The notes under the pieces: model-generated
Seen by the model: the letters and a program-made list of their open reading frames with translations, nothing else
What the model was told of the DNA's origin: nothing
Databases searched by the model: none
Assembly: GCF_030403505.1 (NCBI RefSeq)
Contig: NZ_JAUEMJ010000014.1
Span: 1-64,000, forward strand
DNA length: 64,000 nucleotides
Origin: Glycomyces tritici
GTDB lineage: Bacteria; Actinomycetota; Actinomycetes; Mycobacteriales; Micromonosporaceae
Reading direction: 5' to 3'
Made by a program: the position numbers and the translations under genes
In this document: in pieces, positions 15,413 to 25,589 of the stretch
Layout of the letters: each line of letters begins with the position of its first letter
Position numbering within the stretch: the first letter of the stretch is position 1

Positions 15413-18060
15413 ACCTCGCCTCGCAGATCAAGGCCGCCGCATGGCGCGAGAACCTGGGCGGCTTCCGCGACCGGCCCCGGCCCGAAGGCGCCCGCGAGCG
15501 CGCCTTCAACCAGCTCGAGGTCACCGGCCCCGACGAGGACCCGGTGCAGACCCTCCAGGCGATCATCGGCGCGGCCGTGCCCGAGCACCTGGCGGCCGAG
15601 CTGCACTCGGCGCACGCGGGCCTCGCGCAGGCCAGGTCCAGGGCCGAGCGGCGCAACCGCCACCTCGCGGCACTGGCGGCGCGGGCCGGGGCCGGGACCC
15701 TCGCCGAGCTCGTCGCCGCCTGCGGGCGGGACGTGCACACCACGGCGCGGCTGCTGGAGACCCTCGCGACCGAAGGGCACCAACTGCACCCGTGCGCGCG
15801 CACCCGCCTGGGCTGGGACCGCCGCGACCGCGAGCGGTACGACCTGGAGGCGACCCGCCCGGTCCACCTCCGCCTCGTCGCCGACCGCGCCGGCGTCCTG
15901 GAGCGGTCCGGCGGCGACTTCCGCGACCACCCGATGCTGCGCGGGCTCGACCTGCCCGACCCGGTGCTGCCGGTCCACCCGTGGCAGCTGGAGCACCGGG
16001 TGCTGCCCGGGTACCGGGACCTGTTCGCCTCCGGGCGGCTCGAGGTCATGGAGGCGACCGTCCCGGCCTGGCCGACCGCCGCGATCCGCACCCTTGCCGG
16101 GCACGGCGCCCCCGGGTTCCTGAAACTGGCCCTGGGCATCCACGTCACCTCCACCCGGCGCGACATCTCCCCCGCGACCGCGCTCCTGGGCCCGCGCCTG
16201 TCCGCGCTGCTGCTGGCGATCAACCGCATCAGCCACAACGGGCTCGAATCCGAGCACCGCATCCTCGCCGACACCGCGGGCGCGTGGCTGCCGGGGTCGC
16301 GGGAGCTCACCGCGCTGGCCCGGTCCCCGCTCACCTCGACCGAGCCGGGCGACCTCGTGTACGTGCCGGCGACGGCGCTCACCGCGACCTCGCCGGTGAC
16401 CGGTCTGAGCCTCGCCGCCGAGTACGCCCGCTGGTCCGGCGACCCCGACGCGTGGCTGCGCAGGTACACGCGGCTGTTCGCCCACCCGGTGCTCACCAAG
16501 GCCGAGGCCGGCATCGGCCTGGAGGCGCACCTGCAGAACAGCATCATCGCGATGCGCGGCCCCGACCCGGTCTTCCCCGTCTCCCGCGACCTCGGCGGCG
16601 CCCGCATCCACCTGCCGACGCTCCCGTGGGACCTCGAACTGCCGCCCGACAGCCCGGTGAACGCCGCGAGCATGGGCCAAGTCCGGTCCAAAGTGGCCTA
16701 CACGCTGTTCCAGAACCACTTCGCGGCCCTCGTCGCCGTCCTCGAACGCGACCTCGGCCTGGACGGGACCGCGTTCTGGGCCGAGCTCGCCGACGAACTC
16801 GGCGACCGCCTCTCGGGCGAGGCACGCGAGGCCTACCTCGCGCCGCAGCAGGCCACCAAGGCCCTGCTGACCATGCGCCTGCACCCCGGCGGGGAGATCG
16901 AGGCCCCCGTGGACAACCCGCTCGCCACCGCCCGCGTCCACGCCCACCCGACGCTCGACCGGCACGTCCGGGCCCTGGCCTCGCCCGCCAGCGCGTGGAT
17001 CTACGACCCGGCCGGGGTCAGCGCGTACCTGGACTCGGTGCGGGAGACGCTGGGGCACACGGTGCTGTACGCGATGAAGGCCTGCGCGAACCCGGCGGTG
17101 CTGGCCGCCGCGGCGGCCGCCGCGGACGGGGTCGAGTGCGCCTCCGGCGGGGAGCTGGCCGCGGCGCGGGCCGCGGGTGCGCAGCGGCTGGCGTTCTCGG
17201 GGCCGGCGAAGACCCCGGCGGATCTGGCCGCGGCGGCGGCGTGCGCGGTGCCGCTGTGGATGCACGCCGAGAGCGTGCGCGAGCTCGAGGGGCTGGCGGC
17301 GGCCGGGTTCGCCGGGCCGGTCGCACTGCGGGTGAACCGGGGGCGGGCGCTGCCGGGGACGCATCAGATGACGGGGGTGCCCACGCCGTTCGGGATCGAC
17401 GAGGCGCAGGTGCCGGCGGCGCTCGAGCGGGCGCTGGGCCTGGGCCTGGACGTGGCGGGGTTCCATCTGCACGCGGTGTCGAACTGCCTTGAGGCCGAGG
17501 CGTACGCGTGGCATGTGCGCGATGCGCTGGCGTGGTCGCAGGCGGCGTCCCGGGGCCGGTTCGCGCTGCGGTACGTGAACGTTGGCGGGGGGCTCGGGGC
17601 CGACCCGCGCGGGGCGCGGATCGATCTGGGCGCGCTGGCGGCGGGTTTGCGCGGGTTGGATGCGGGCGGGGCGGAGCTGGTGTTCGAGCCGGGCCGGTAC
17701 GCGGCGGCGCCGGCGGGCTGGTACGTGGCCGAGGTCCTGGATCTGAAGACGGTGCGGGGGCAGGCGTTCGCGGTGGTGCGGGGTGGGACGCATCATTTCC
17801 GGCTGCCGGCGGCGTGGGGGTACTCGCATCCCTTCGCGGTGGTGCCGGGTCCGCGCACGGGCCCGGTGTGGTCCGATGTGGAGGTGCGGGTGTGCGGTGA
17901 GCTGTGCACGCCGCGGGATGTGCTCAACGGCGGCCAGTTCGTGTCGTCGCTGGCCGTCGGGGATCGCCTGGTGTTCGCCAATGCCGGTGCGTACGGGTGG
18001 GAGATCTCGCATGACCGGTTCCTGGGGCACCCGGGGCCCGAGCAGGTCGTCATCGGCTGA
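15409..18060 (+). CDS. Fusion: NIS siderophore synthetase + PLP-dependent decarboxylase
   Basis: An 883-residue two-domain enzyme. Residues 1-510 are an IucA/IucC-type synthetase (EGHQLHP near 123, VLPVHPWQLEH near 183, GIHVTSTRRDISPATAL near 244, IGLEAHLQN, VSRDLGG). Residues 525-883 are a type III-fold PLP decarboxylase related to LysA and SbnH: PLP lysine K557 in YAMKACANP, FHLHAVSN near 685, GGG loop VNVGGGLG, FEPGRY near 762, and CGELCTPRDV near 829. In staphyloferrin B synthesis separate SbnH decarboxylates citryl-diaminopropionate between synthetase steps; here the two steps are joined in one chain. Product and substrates are unknown. No exporter or uptake gene lies beside it. Confidence 0.85.
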   Translation: MNLASQIKAAAWRENLGGFRDRPRPEGARERAFNQLEVTGPDEDPVQTLQAIIGAAVPEHLAAELHSAHAGLAQARSRAERRNRHLAALAARAGAGTLAELVAACGRDVHTTARLLETLATEGHQLHPCARTRLGWDRRDRERYDLEATRPVHLRLVADRAGVLERSGGDFRDHPMLRGLDLPDPVLPVHPWQLEHRVLPGYRDLFASGRLEVMEATVPAWPTAAIRTLAGHGAPGFLKLALGIHVTSTRRDISPATALLGPRLSALLLAINRISHNGLESEHRILADTAGAWLPGSRELTALARSPLTSTEPGDLVYVPATALTATSPVTGLSLAAEYARWSGDPDAWLRRYTRLFAHPVLTKAEAGIGLEAHLQNSIIAMRGPDPVFPVSRDLGGARIHLPTLPWDLELPPDSPVNAASMGQVRSKVAYTLFQNHFAALVAVLERDLGLDGTAFWAELADELGDRLSGEAREAYLAPQQATKALLTMRLHPGGEIEAPVDNPLATARVHAHPTLDRHVRALASPASAWIYDPAGVSAYLDSVRETLGHTVLYAMKACANPAVLAAAAAAADGVECASGGELAAARAAGAQRLAFSGPAKTPADLAAAAACAVPLWMHAESVRELEGLAAAGFAGPVALRVNRGRALPGTHQMTGVPTPFGIDEAQVPAALERALGLGLDVAGFHLHAVSNCLEAEAYAWHVRDALAWSQAASRGRFALRYVNVGGGLGADPRGARIDLGALAAGLRGLDAGGAELVFEPGRYAAAPAGWYVAEVLDLKTVRGQAFAVVRGGTHHFRLPAAWGYSHPFAVVPGPRTGPVWSDVEVRVCGELCTPRDVLNGGQFVSSLAVGDRLVFANAGAYGWEISHDRFLGHPGPEQVVIG

Positions 18061-18172
18061 TCGGCGGATCCGCGCACCGGCGGGGTGCGTCTACGATGAA
18101 GGGCCCGAAGCCGACGCGTCGTCCGTCCCGACGGCGCGAGCGACCGCCTCGATCCCTCGCTGAGGAGTCCGT

Positions 18173-19879
18173 ATGCCCAATCGGCGCCATGCCCGGCGGA
18201 CGCACCGCGATGCCGTGAAGCTGGCGGCTGCGGGGAACCATCAAGGCGCCCTTGCGGTCTACGCGCATGCGGTGGGCGAGTTCCGCGGCTGCCTGGCCGT
18301 GCACCCGGAGGACCGGGGCACGCGCAGCGACTTCGCGGAGCTTCTGGCGGACCTGGCGGCGTCGCATTCGGCGGTGGGCGAGGTCGCGCAGGCGTATGCG
18401 GCGCAGCGGGAGCGGGTGTCGATCACCGCGGGCCTGGAGGCCGGTCCGGTGGAGCGGGCCGCGGCGCGCCTGGACCTGGCCGAGGCCGCGGTCGGCGCCG
18501 GCCGGCTCTTGACGGCGGCGACGGAGGCGGACGCGGCGCTGGGGCTGCTCGACGACGTGGACCCGGCCGATCCGGTGAGTCCGGGGTTCACGATCCTGGC
18601 CGATGCGATCGCCAGGGCCGCGCGGGTGTTCGCCCGCGCGGCGGACCCGGACCTGGCCGTGGGGGCGGCCGATCAGGCGACCCGGATGCTCATCGCGGCC
18701 CGCCAGGCCGCCCCGGGCGGGTTCGGCGCCGAGGGGATCGGCCTGGACGGTACGGCGGGGCTGCTGCGCGACAGCCTGCGGTTGGCGGCGGCGCTGCATG
18801 CGGCGGCCGGGCGGCCGGCGCACGCGAAGGGCGCGGCGGATCTGCTCAAGCGGCATTTCCCGGGTGTGGAGCCGCCGTCGGCGCCGATCCCGTTGACGCT
18901 GCGCGCGGCCTTGGAGACGGCGATGCGCATGGGCGCGTTCCTGGACCCGCGCCTGATCGAGCGCCTGTGCCCCGATCCGGCCGGACGGGACGCCCCGGCG
19001 ACGATCAGCGCCCGCTGCGACCCCGGGCTCGCGGCGGTGGCGCTGCATACGGTCGAGCCGGCGGTCGACGTGCTCGCCCCGACGCACCCGAATCTGGCGT
19101 GGCGCATCGCCACCGAGGTCCACTACCTGCTCACCGCCGCGGACCGGCTCGGGGAGCGGAACCTGCACCTGAACTTCCGCGACCACGGCCCGGCGTGGCT
19201 GGCGATGCTCATGGCGCTCACGGCCACCGGGAAGCAGGGGCCGATCCTCCACGACCTCGCGGCGGCGCTGGCGGAGTTGTGCGACCGGTTGCGCACGCGT
19301 CATGCGGCGGCCGAGCACGAGCCGCTGGTGCTGGCGGCGAACCGGTTCATCGCGGCCCACGGCGAGGGGCCGCGGTTAGCGGTCGGCGCCGAACCAGCCG
19401 GGTGTGTCGAGCTGGAAGAGCTCGCCGGGGGTGAGGGTGCGCAGGTCGGCGTGGAGTGCGGCGAGCCGGTCCTCGCCGATGGCTTCGGCCCAGCGGGTCT
19501 GGATGGTCTCGAAGAGGCGGGCGGAGCGGTCGAGGACCTCGACGCCTTTGCCGGTGAGGCGCACGATCTTGCGGCGGGCGTCGCGGGCGTCGGTGCCGCG
19601 TTCGACGTAGCCGCCCTTCTCGAGGTTCGCGATGGTCTTGCCGGCGGCCTGCTTGCTGACGCCCAGGCGGGCGCCGAGTTCGACGGCGGTGGTGCCGTCG
19701 ATGCCGATGGCCTGGAAGACGAAGCCGTGCATGGGCCGGATGTCGGGGTGGCCTTCGCGGGCGAGTTCGGCGTGGACCTCGTCGATGATGGACCGGAAGG
19801 CGGCGAAGAGCCGCAGCGGGAGCTCGTACCCGGGGGTCGCCTCAGCCATGTTCGACAACCTGGTTTACTATATGGGTAA
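18173..19879 (+). CDS. Helical-repeat (TPR-like) protein, 3' end probably frameshifted
   Basis: The first 400 residues are Ala-rich paired helices with a TPR-like rhythm (AVKLAAAGNHQGALAVYAHAVGEF); no catalytic motif is seen. ATG with GAGGAG five bases upstream; TACGAT at 18092 is a possible -10. The frame stays open to 19879, but from about 19380 it merely runs antisense through the whole marR gene. One base out of frame, TAG at 19377-19379 would end the protein at about 402 residues, right beside the marR stop. A one-base change in the GGGG run at about 19365-19370 would restore that end. True length is therefore uncertain. Confidence 0.6.
   Translation: MPNRRHARRTHRDAVKLAAAGNHQGALAVYAHAVGEFRGCLAVHPEDRGTRSDFAELLADLAASHSAVGEVAQAYAAQRERVSITAGLEAGPVERAAARLDLAEAAVGAGRLLTAATEADAALGLLDDVDPADPVSPGFTILADAIARAARVFARAADPDLAVGAADQATRMLIAARQAAPGGFGAEGIGLDGTAGLLRDSLRLAAALHAAAGRPAHAKGAADLLKRHFPGVEPPSAPIPLTLRAALETAMRMGAFLDPRLIERLCPDPAGRDAPATISARCDPGLAAVALHTVEPAVDVLAPTHPNLAWRIATEVHYLLTAADRLGERNLHLNFRDHGPAWLAMLMALTATGKQGPILHDLAAALAELCDRLRTRHAAAEHEPLVLAANRFIAAHGEGPRLAVGAEPAGCVELEELAGGEGAQVGVECGEPVLADGFGPAGLDGLEEAGGAVEDLDAFAGEAHDLAAGVAGVGAAFDVAALLEVRDGLAGGLLADAQAGAEFDGGGAVDADGLEDEAVHGPDVGVAFAGEFGVDLVDDGPEGGEEPQRELVPGGRLSHVRQPGLLYG
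19376..19849 (-). CDS. MarR-family transcriptional regulator
   Basis: This 157-residue winged-helix repressor has a dimerisation N-helix, recognition helix VSKQAAGKTIANLEKGGYVER near 65-85, and the basic wing DARDARRKIVRLTGKG. ATG 19849 is chosen; TTG 19858 would add three residues. It is divergent from a cupin gene, with a large dyad covering both promoters, so it most likely represses itself and the cupin in response to a small ligand. TATAGT (complement of 19868-19873) is a good -10 and would give a very short leader. Confidence 0.88.
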   Translation of the reverse strand: MAEATPGYELPLRLFAAFRSIIDEVHAELAREGHPDIRPMHGFVFQAIGIDGTTAVELGARLGVSKQAAGKTIANLEKGGYVERGTDARDARRKIVRLTGKGVEVLDRSARLFETIQTRWAEAIGEDRLAALHADLRTLTPGELFQLDTPGWFGADR

Positions 19880-19888
19880 CCATGTTGT
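19855..19888. promoter_or_regulatory. MarR operator over divergent promoters
   Basis: ACAACCTGGTT at 19855-19865 and AACCATGTTGT at 19878-19888 are inverted arms matching at 10 of 11 positions around a 12-nt AT-rich centre. The centre holds overlapping -10 candidates for both strands (TATATG rightward, TATAGT leftward), so bound repressor would block both genes. Confidence 0.65.
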
Positions 19889-19908
19889 CCATCTTAGGAG
19901 TACACCTC

Positions 19909-20286
19909 TTGCGCATCGTCCGCAGCACCGAATCCCGCCGCGCCGAGACCCCCGCAGCGGTCATGACCACCCTCGCCTCCCCCGGCCTCGGCGGCGCGGC
20001 CGCGCCGCTGTGGAAGGTCGAGGCCGCCCCCGGGACCGCCGGCCCCGTGCACCACATCGACGCCGAGCAGGTCTGGACCGTCCTGGCCGGCACCGTCACC
20101 GTGACCGTCGAGGCCGAAGCGGCCTACCTCGCGGCCGGCGACACAATCGTGATCGCCGCCGACGCCTCCCGCCAGCTCACTCCCGGGGCCGAGGGCTTCA
20201 CCGCGATCTGCACCGGCCCGGCCGGCATGCAGGCGTACATGCCCGGCAAGGAGGACGCGAAGATGACACCGCCCTGGACCGCTTAA
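19909..20286 (+). CDS. Small single-domain cupin protein
   Basis: This 125-residue beta-barrel protein has cupin motif 1 GTAGPVHHIDAEQVWTVLAG near 42-62 (His, His and Glu metal ligands) and a shorter motif 2 AAGDTIVIAADASRQLTP near 79-95. Such proteins include quercetinase-like dioxygenases and binding proteins; the substrate is unknown. TTG 19909 is preferred because AGGAG lies eight bases upstream; ATG 19882 would fall at or before the transcript start. Its stop overlaps that of the convergent prenyltransferase. MarR control suggests a response to a phenolic or other small toxicant. Confidence 0.8.
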   Translation: MRIVRSTESRRAETPAAVMTTLASPGLGGAAAPLWKVEAAPGTAGPVHHIDAEQVWTVLAGTVTVTVEAEAAYLAAGDTIVIAADASRQLTPGAEGFTAICTGPAGMQAYMPGKEDAKMTPPWTA

Positions 20287-21047
20287 GCGGCGCGGCGCCG
20301 GGCGAAGTCGCGCAGCGCCCGCAGGAAGTCGACCTCCCGGAACCCGGGCCAGTAGACGTCGCAGAAGTACAGCTCGGCGCCCGCCGACTGCCACAGCAGG
20401 AAGCTCGAGAGCCGCCGCTCGCCGCTGGTGCGGATGATGAGGTCGGCGCCCGGCAGCTCCGGCGTGTACCGGTGGGCGCCGATGTCGGCCGCCGTCAACC
20501 GCTCGGCGAGGTCCCCGACGGCGGTGCCCCGGGCCGCCTCGGCCTCCAGCAGGGACCGGACGGCGTCGACGATCTCGACCTGGCCGTCGTAGCCGATCGC
20601 GATCGTCAGGTGCCCGCCCGTGCGCTCGCCGGTCGCCTCGACGGCGGCCTTGAGCGCGTGCGCGGTCGAATCGGGCAGGTGGTCCGATCGCCCCGCGAGG
20701 TGGAGCCGCCACCGGTTCCCCGGGCGCATGAGCCGCTCGGCGACGATCTCCTCGATCATCGCCATCAAGTGCGCGACCTCGCCGCCGTCGCGCTTGGTGA
20801 GGTTGTCCTGCGAGGCCACGTACACGGTGACGTGCCCGATGCCGATCCCGGCGCACCACTCCAGGAGGTCCTCCAAGTGCTCGGCCCCGTAGCGGTGGCC
20901 GACACCGGGATCGTCGAAGCCCTGCTGCCGGGCCCAGCGCCGGTTCCCGTCCATCGCCACGGCCACATGCCGCGGCAGCGACGCACCGTTCAGCCTGCGG
21001 CGCAGGCGCCTCGCATACCAGCGGTAGAGGACTCGGGGTGCGCGCAT
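20283..21047 (-). CDS. cis-Prenyltransferase, short-chain (Rv1086-like)
   Basis: This 254-residue UppS-fold enzyme condenses isopentenyl diphosphate in the cis configuration. The key motifs are present: VAMDGNRRWAR with catalytic D33, DNLTKR near 81, and IIRTSGERRLSSFLLWQSAGAELYF near 205-229. The FLLWQSA segment and N-terminal layout resemble the mycobacterial Z,E-farnesyl diphosphate synthase Rv1086 more than the long-chain UppS, so a short product is likely. It would supply precursor for polyprenyl phosphate carriers in the cell wall. ATG start; convergent with the cupin gene, the stops overlapping. Confidence 0.87.
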   Translation of the reverse strand: MRAPRVLYRWYARRLRRRLNGASLPRHVAVAMDGNRRWARQQGFDDPGVGHRYGAEHLEDLLEWCAGIGIGHVTVYVASQDNLTKRDGGEVAHLMAMIEEIVAERLMRPGNRWRLHLAGRSDHLPDSTAHALKAAVEATGERTGGHLTIAIGYDGQVEIVDAVRSLLEAEAARGTAVGDLAERLTAADIGAHRYTPELPGADLIIRTSGERRLSSFLLWQSAGAELYFCDVYWPGFREVDFLRALRDFARRRAA

Positions 21048-21090
21048 GCCGCACAGCCTATCGGGGCGAACCCGAAAGCGGCCGTTGCGC

Positions 21091-21486
21091 TTACAGGTTC
21101 ATTCCGGGGGAGGCGGCAGGAAGCCCGTGGTCGCGGGCGGCCTCGATCAGGCGCCGGTCGTAGCTGACGAACGCCGTCAGGTAGTCGGCGATGCTCAACG
21201 CGGTGGCCAGATGCAGCGCGTCGAGCGAGCGGATGCGCCGCGGCAGGGTCGAGGCGATCTCGATGACCTCGGCGGTGACCGTGAGCTCGGCGTACTGCGA
21301 CTGCAGTTCGGACAGCATGTTCGGGTACTGGCCGTACTCGGCGGCGCCGCGCACGGTCTCCATGAACCCGATGGCGCTCGAGCCGAGCGGCGTCTCAGGA
21401 TGCTTCCTCAAAAAGTCGACCAGGTCGTCGACCGGGTCCCGCTGCACGCTCAAGGCCAGCAGCGCGCAGGCGTCGAGGTAAATCAC
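21091..21486 (-). CDS. vapC: PIN-domain toxin, VapC family
   Basis: This 131-residue endoribonuclease has the PIN acidic site: D5 (MIYLDACALL), E43 (GFMETVRG), D89 (SLDALHLATAL) and D110 (VSYDRRL). VapC toxins cleave RNA, often tRNA or rRNA, when the antitoxin is degraded. The GTG start lies inside the antitoxin reading frame, in a different frame, so translation is tightly linked. No other toxin-antitoxin genes lie nearby. Confidence 0.87.
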   Translation of the reverse strand: MIYLDACALLALSVQRDPVDDLVDFLRKHPETPLGSSAIGFMETVRGAAEYGQYPNMLSELQSQYAELTVTAEVIEIASTLPRRIRSLDALHLATALSIADYLTAFVSYDRRLIEAARDHGLPAASPGMNL

Positions 21487-21811
21487 GCTCGGGTTCCCCG
21501 CCCAGGATCCGGTGCATGTCCGCTTCCCGGCCGGCGTCCTCGTCCTTCATGTCGAGGATCGTCTGGATCGGGTTCCCGGGCCGGTCGCTGCGGTAGCGCG
21601 GCCTTCGATCGAGGTCGTCGGTCGTGAACGAGGTCAGCCGGACCCTGCCCTCGGCCACCAGCTGGGAATACCGCCCCAGATGCCCCGAAGCCGGAACCAG
21701 GATCGCAATCGGCTTGCCGCGCTTGGTGACCGTCACCGGCTCCCCCTTCTCCGCCTGCGCGAGTATCGCGCTCGGGTTGTGCGAGAACTCCCGTACCGTG
21801 ATCTCTCGCAT
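21395..21811 (-). CDS. Phd/YefM-type antitoxin
   Basis: As read, this protein has 138 residues. The N-terminal domain is typical: MREITVREFSHNPSAILAQAEKG, then EPVTVTKRGKPIAILVPA, which dimerises and binds the operator. The toxin-binding tail includes IQTILDMKDEDAGREADM. ATG 21811 has GGAGG six bases upstream; ATG 21829 is an upstream alternative. The frame continues 92 nt into the toxin gene, ending in an Arg/Pro-rich tail, whereas such antitoxins usually stop at the toxin start. A TGA overlapping the toxin GTG lies in a neighbouring frame, so a one-base frameshift near the 3' end is possible. Confidence 0.78.
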   Translation of the reverse strand: MREITVREFSHNPSAILAQAEKGEPVTVTKRGKPIAILVPASGHLGRYSQLVAEGRVRLTSFTTDDLDRRPRYRSDRPGNPIQTILDMKDEDAGREADMHRILGGEPERDLPRRLRAAGLERAAGPGRRPGRLFEEAS

Positions 21812-21893
21812 CGACGTCCTCCCCAGCATGTACCCACAGTGAGTACCTACAAAGCGTACTACGGGGGCGGCCCGACCGGGCCGCCCCCGTTCG

Positions 21894-22652
21894 CTACAGG
21901 TTCGCGGCGGCGTAGGCGTTCATGGCCTCGCGCATGTACGCGGCGAAGCCCTCCCCCACCTGCTCGTAGGTCTCCCGAAAGCGCGGCTCGTCCGTGTAGA
22001 GCGCGCCCAGGCCCCGATAGGCCTCGGCGGTCGGCTCCGAGCCCCAGTGCTTGGCGATGAGCCAGTAGTGGTCGACGACGACCTCCTGCACCTCCTGGTC
22101 GTCCGCCGCCCTCCCGGCCCCGCGCAGCTCGGCCAGGCGGGCGTTGATCGCGTGGAACGCGTCGGGGATCGCCCGGCGCTCCTCAGGGGTGAGCTCCTGC
22201 AGGACGCTCCAGGCGCGGTCGACGACGGCCTGGCCCCACCGCCTGCGGGCCTCGTCGCGGTAGTGGGCCTCGGTGGCGGGGTCGAGTCCGCCGAACCAGG
22301 TTTCAGGCGCCATGGGCTGGCCTCCTTCGAGTTGTCGGATGGTCGCCTCGACGGTGGCCGCGAGGCGGTCGAGGCGGGAGCGCTCGGTGTCGAGCTCGGC
22401 GGCGTGCCGCTTCAGGGCGTCGACGGGCTCGAGGTCGCCCGCGAGGATCTCGGCCACGACGTCGAGCCGCAGACCGAGGCGTTTGAGCAGGAGGATCTGC
22501 TGCAGCCGCAGCAGTTCGGGCCGACCGTAGCGGCGCTGGCCGCCGCGGTCGTGGGAGGCCGGTTCCAGGAGGCCGATGGCGTCGTAGTGGCGCAGGGTGC
22601 GCGCCGAGACGCCGGCCAGGCGGGCGACCTCTGCGGTCGTCCAGTCGTCCAT
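21894..22652 (-). CDS. MerR-family regulator with TipAS-type ligand domain
   Basis: The protein has 252 residues. Residues 1-75 are a MerR winged helix-turn-helix (TTAEVARLAGVSARTLRHYDAIGLLEP, then RRYGRPELLRLQQILLLKRLG). A coiled coil spans 80-115. Residues 120-252 are a helical TipAS-like drug-recognition domain (DEARRRWGQ near 135, VDHYWLIAKHWG near 196, GLGALYTDEPRF near 217). TipA-type proteins bind thiopeptides or other hydrophobic drugs and activate promoters with long spacers. A matching dyad with a TTGACG -35 lies upstream, so autoregulation is likely. No resistance gene is adjacent. Confidence 0.88.
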   Translation of the reverse strand: MDDWTTAEVARLAGVSARTLRHYDAIGLLEPASHDRGGQRRYGRPELLRLQQILLLKRLGLRLDVVAEILAGDLEPVDALKRHAAELDTERSRLDRLAATVEATIRQLEGGQPMAPETWFGGLDPATEAHYRDEARRRWGQAVVDRAWSVLQELTPEERRAIPDAFHAINARLAELRGAGRAADDQEVQEVVVDHYWLIAKHWGSEPTAEAYRGLGALYTDEPRFRETYEQVGEGFAAYMREAMNAYAAANL

Positions 22653-22696
22653 CGATGGCGCTCCTTCGTTCGCGGTGCGGTTACGACGGTAGGGGC

Positions 22697-22709
22697 TGAC
22701 GCAGCGTCA
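22697..22709 (-). promoter_or_regulatory. MerR operator with -35 element
   Basis: TGACGC-A-GCGTCA is a perfect dyad 45 bp before the merR start. Read leftward it contains TTGACG, a -35 overlapping the dyad, as in TipA-regulated promoters. The -10 is not clear. Confidence 0.5.
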
Positions 22710-22860
22710 ACTGCAAGGTTCCTGGAGAGAGACACGGGTCACGGCCCGCCGCCGCGACCTGACCGCGCCCGGGTCGTTGTTCACATGGGGCGGCATTACC
22801 CACTCACGTGGGGCGTACATGCCCTTGGGGTCTCCCCGCTCACGCGGGGCAGGTGAAACG

Positions 22861-22892
22861 AGAAGCCCCCCGGCTTTCGCCGGGGGGCTTCT
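22861..22892. terminator. Bidirectional hairpin terminator after sdhB
   Basis: A perfect 14-bp stem with a TTTC loop (AGAAGCCCCCCGGC and its complement), 16 nt downstream of the sdhB stop. Confidence 0.85.
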
Positions 22893-22907
22893 TCCACGTC
22901 AGGTGCG

Positions 22908-23650
22908 CTAGGCGGCGCGGATCGCGGCCTTGCGGAAGTCGCGGTTGAGCCGGCCGATGACGTCGAGTCCGATCTCCTTGGGGCACGCGGCGGCGCATTC
23001 GCCGGTGTTGGTGCACCCGCCGAAGCCGGCCTCGTCGTGGGCGGCGACCATGCCGAGCACGCGCGTGGCCCGCTCGGGCTGGCCCTGCGGCATGAGGCTC
23101 AGGTGGGTGACCTTGGCGCCCATGAAGAGCATGCCCGAGCCGTTGGGGCAGGCCGCGACGCAGGCGCCGCAGCCGATGCACGCGGCGGCGCTGAACGCGG
23201 CGTCGGCGTCCTGCTTGGGGATCGGCACGGCGTGCGCGTCCGGGGCGGTCCCGGTCGGCGCGGAGATGTACCCGCCGGCCTGGATGATCCGGTCGAACGC
23301 CGAGCGGTCGACGACGAGGTCCTTGATGACCGGGAACGCGCCGGCGCGCCAGGGCTCGACGTCGATCGAGTCGCCGTCCTTGAACTTGCGCATGTGCAGC
23401 TGGCAGGTCGTGGTGGCGGCCTGCGGGCCGTGCGCCTGGCCGTCGATGACGAGCGAGCAGGCGCCGCAGATGCCCTCACGGCAGTCGTGGTCGAACGCGA
23501 TCGGGTCGTCGCCTTCGCTGATGAGTCGTTCGTTGAGGACGTCGAGCATCTCCAGGAACGAGGCGTCCTCGGAGACCTCGTCGATCTCGTAGGAGACCAT
23601 CTTGCCCGGGGCTTGGGCGTCGGGCTGGCGCCAGATGCGCAGGGACAGCT

Positions 23651-23654
<4 letters not shown>
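22908..23654 (-). CDS. sdhB: Succinate dehydrogenase iron-sulfur subunit
   Basis: This 248-residue electron-transfer subunit passes electrons from FAD to quinone. The three clusters can be placed: [2Fe-2S] at CREGICGAC plus TTTC (about 59-84), [4Fe-4S] at [12 protein letters not shown] (about 151-162), and [3Fe-4S] at [12 protein letters not shown] (about 207-218). The length matches the mycobacterial Sdh1-type subunit (Rv0247c). GTG start overlaps the sdhA stop (GTGA). It is the last gene of sdhCAB, followed by a strong terminator. Confidence 0.93.
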
Positions 23655-25588
<1,934 letters not shown>

Positions 25589-25589
25589 A

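Noticed and set aside
15061..18030. - strand open frame of 989 codons opposite the siderophore fusion
   Set aside because: Shadow of the + strand gene, whose PLP and synthetase motifs are clear.
22795..22850. CRISPR array
   Set aside because: Only two degenerate copies 36 bp apart, no spacers of equal length and no cas genes.
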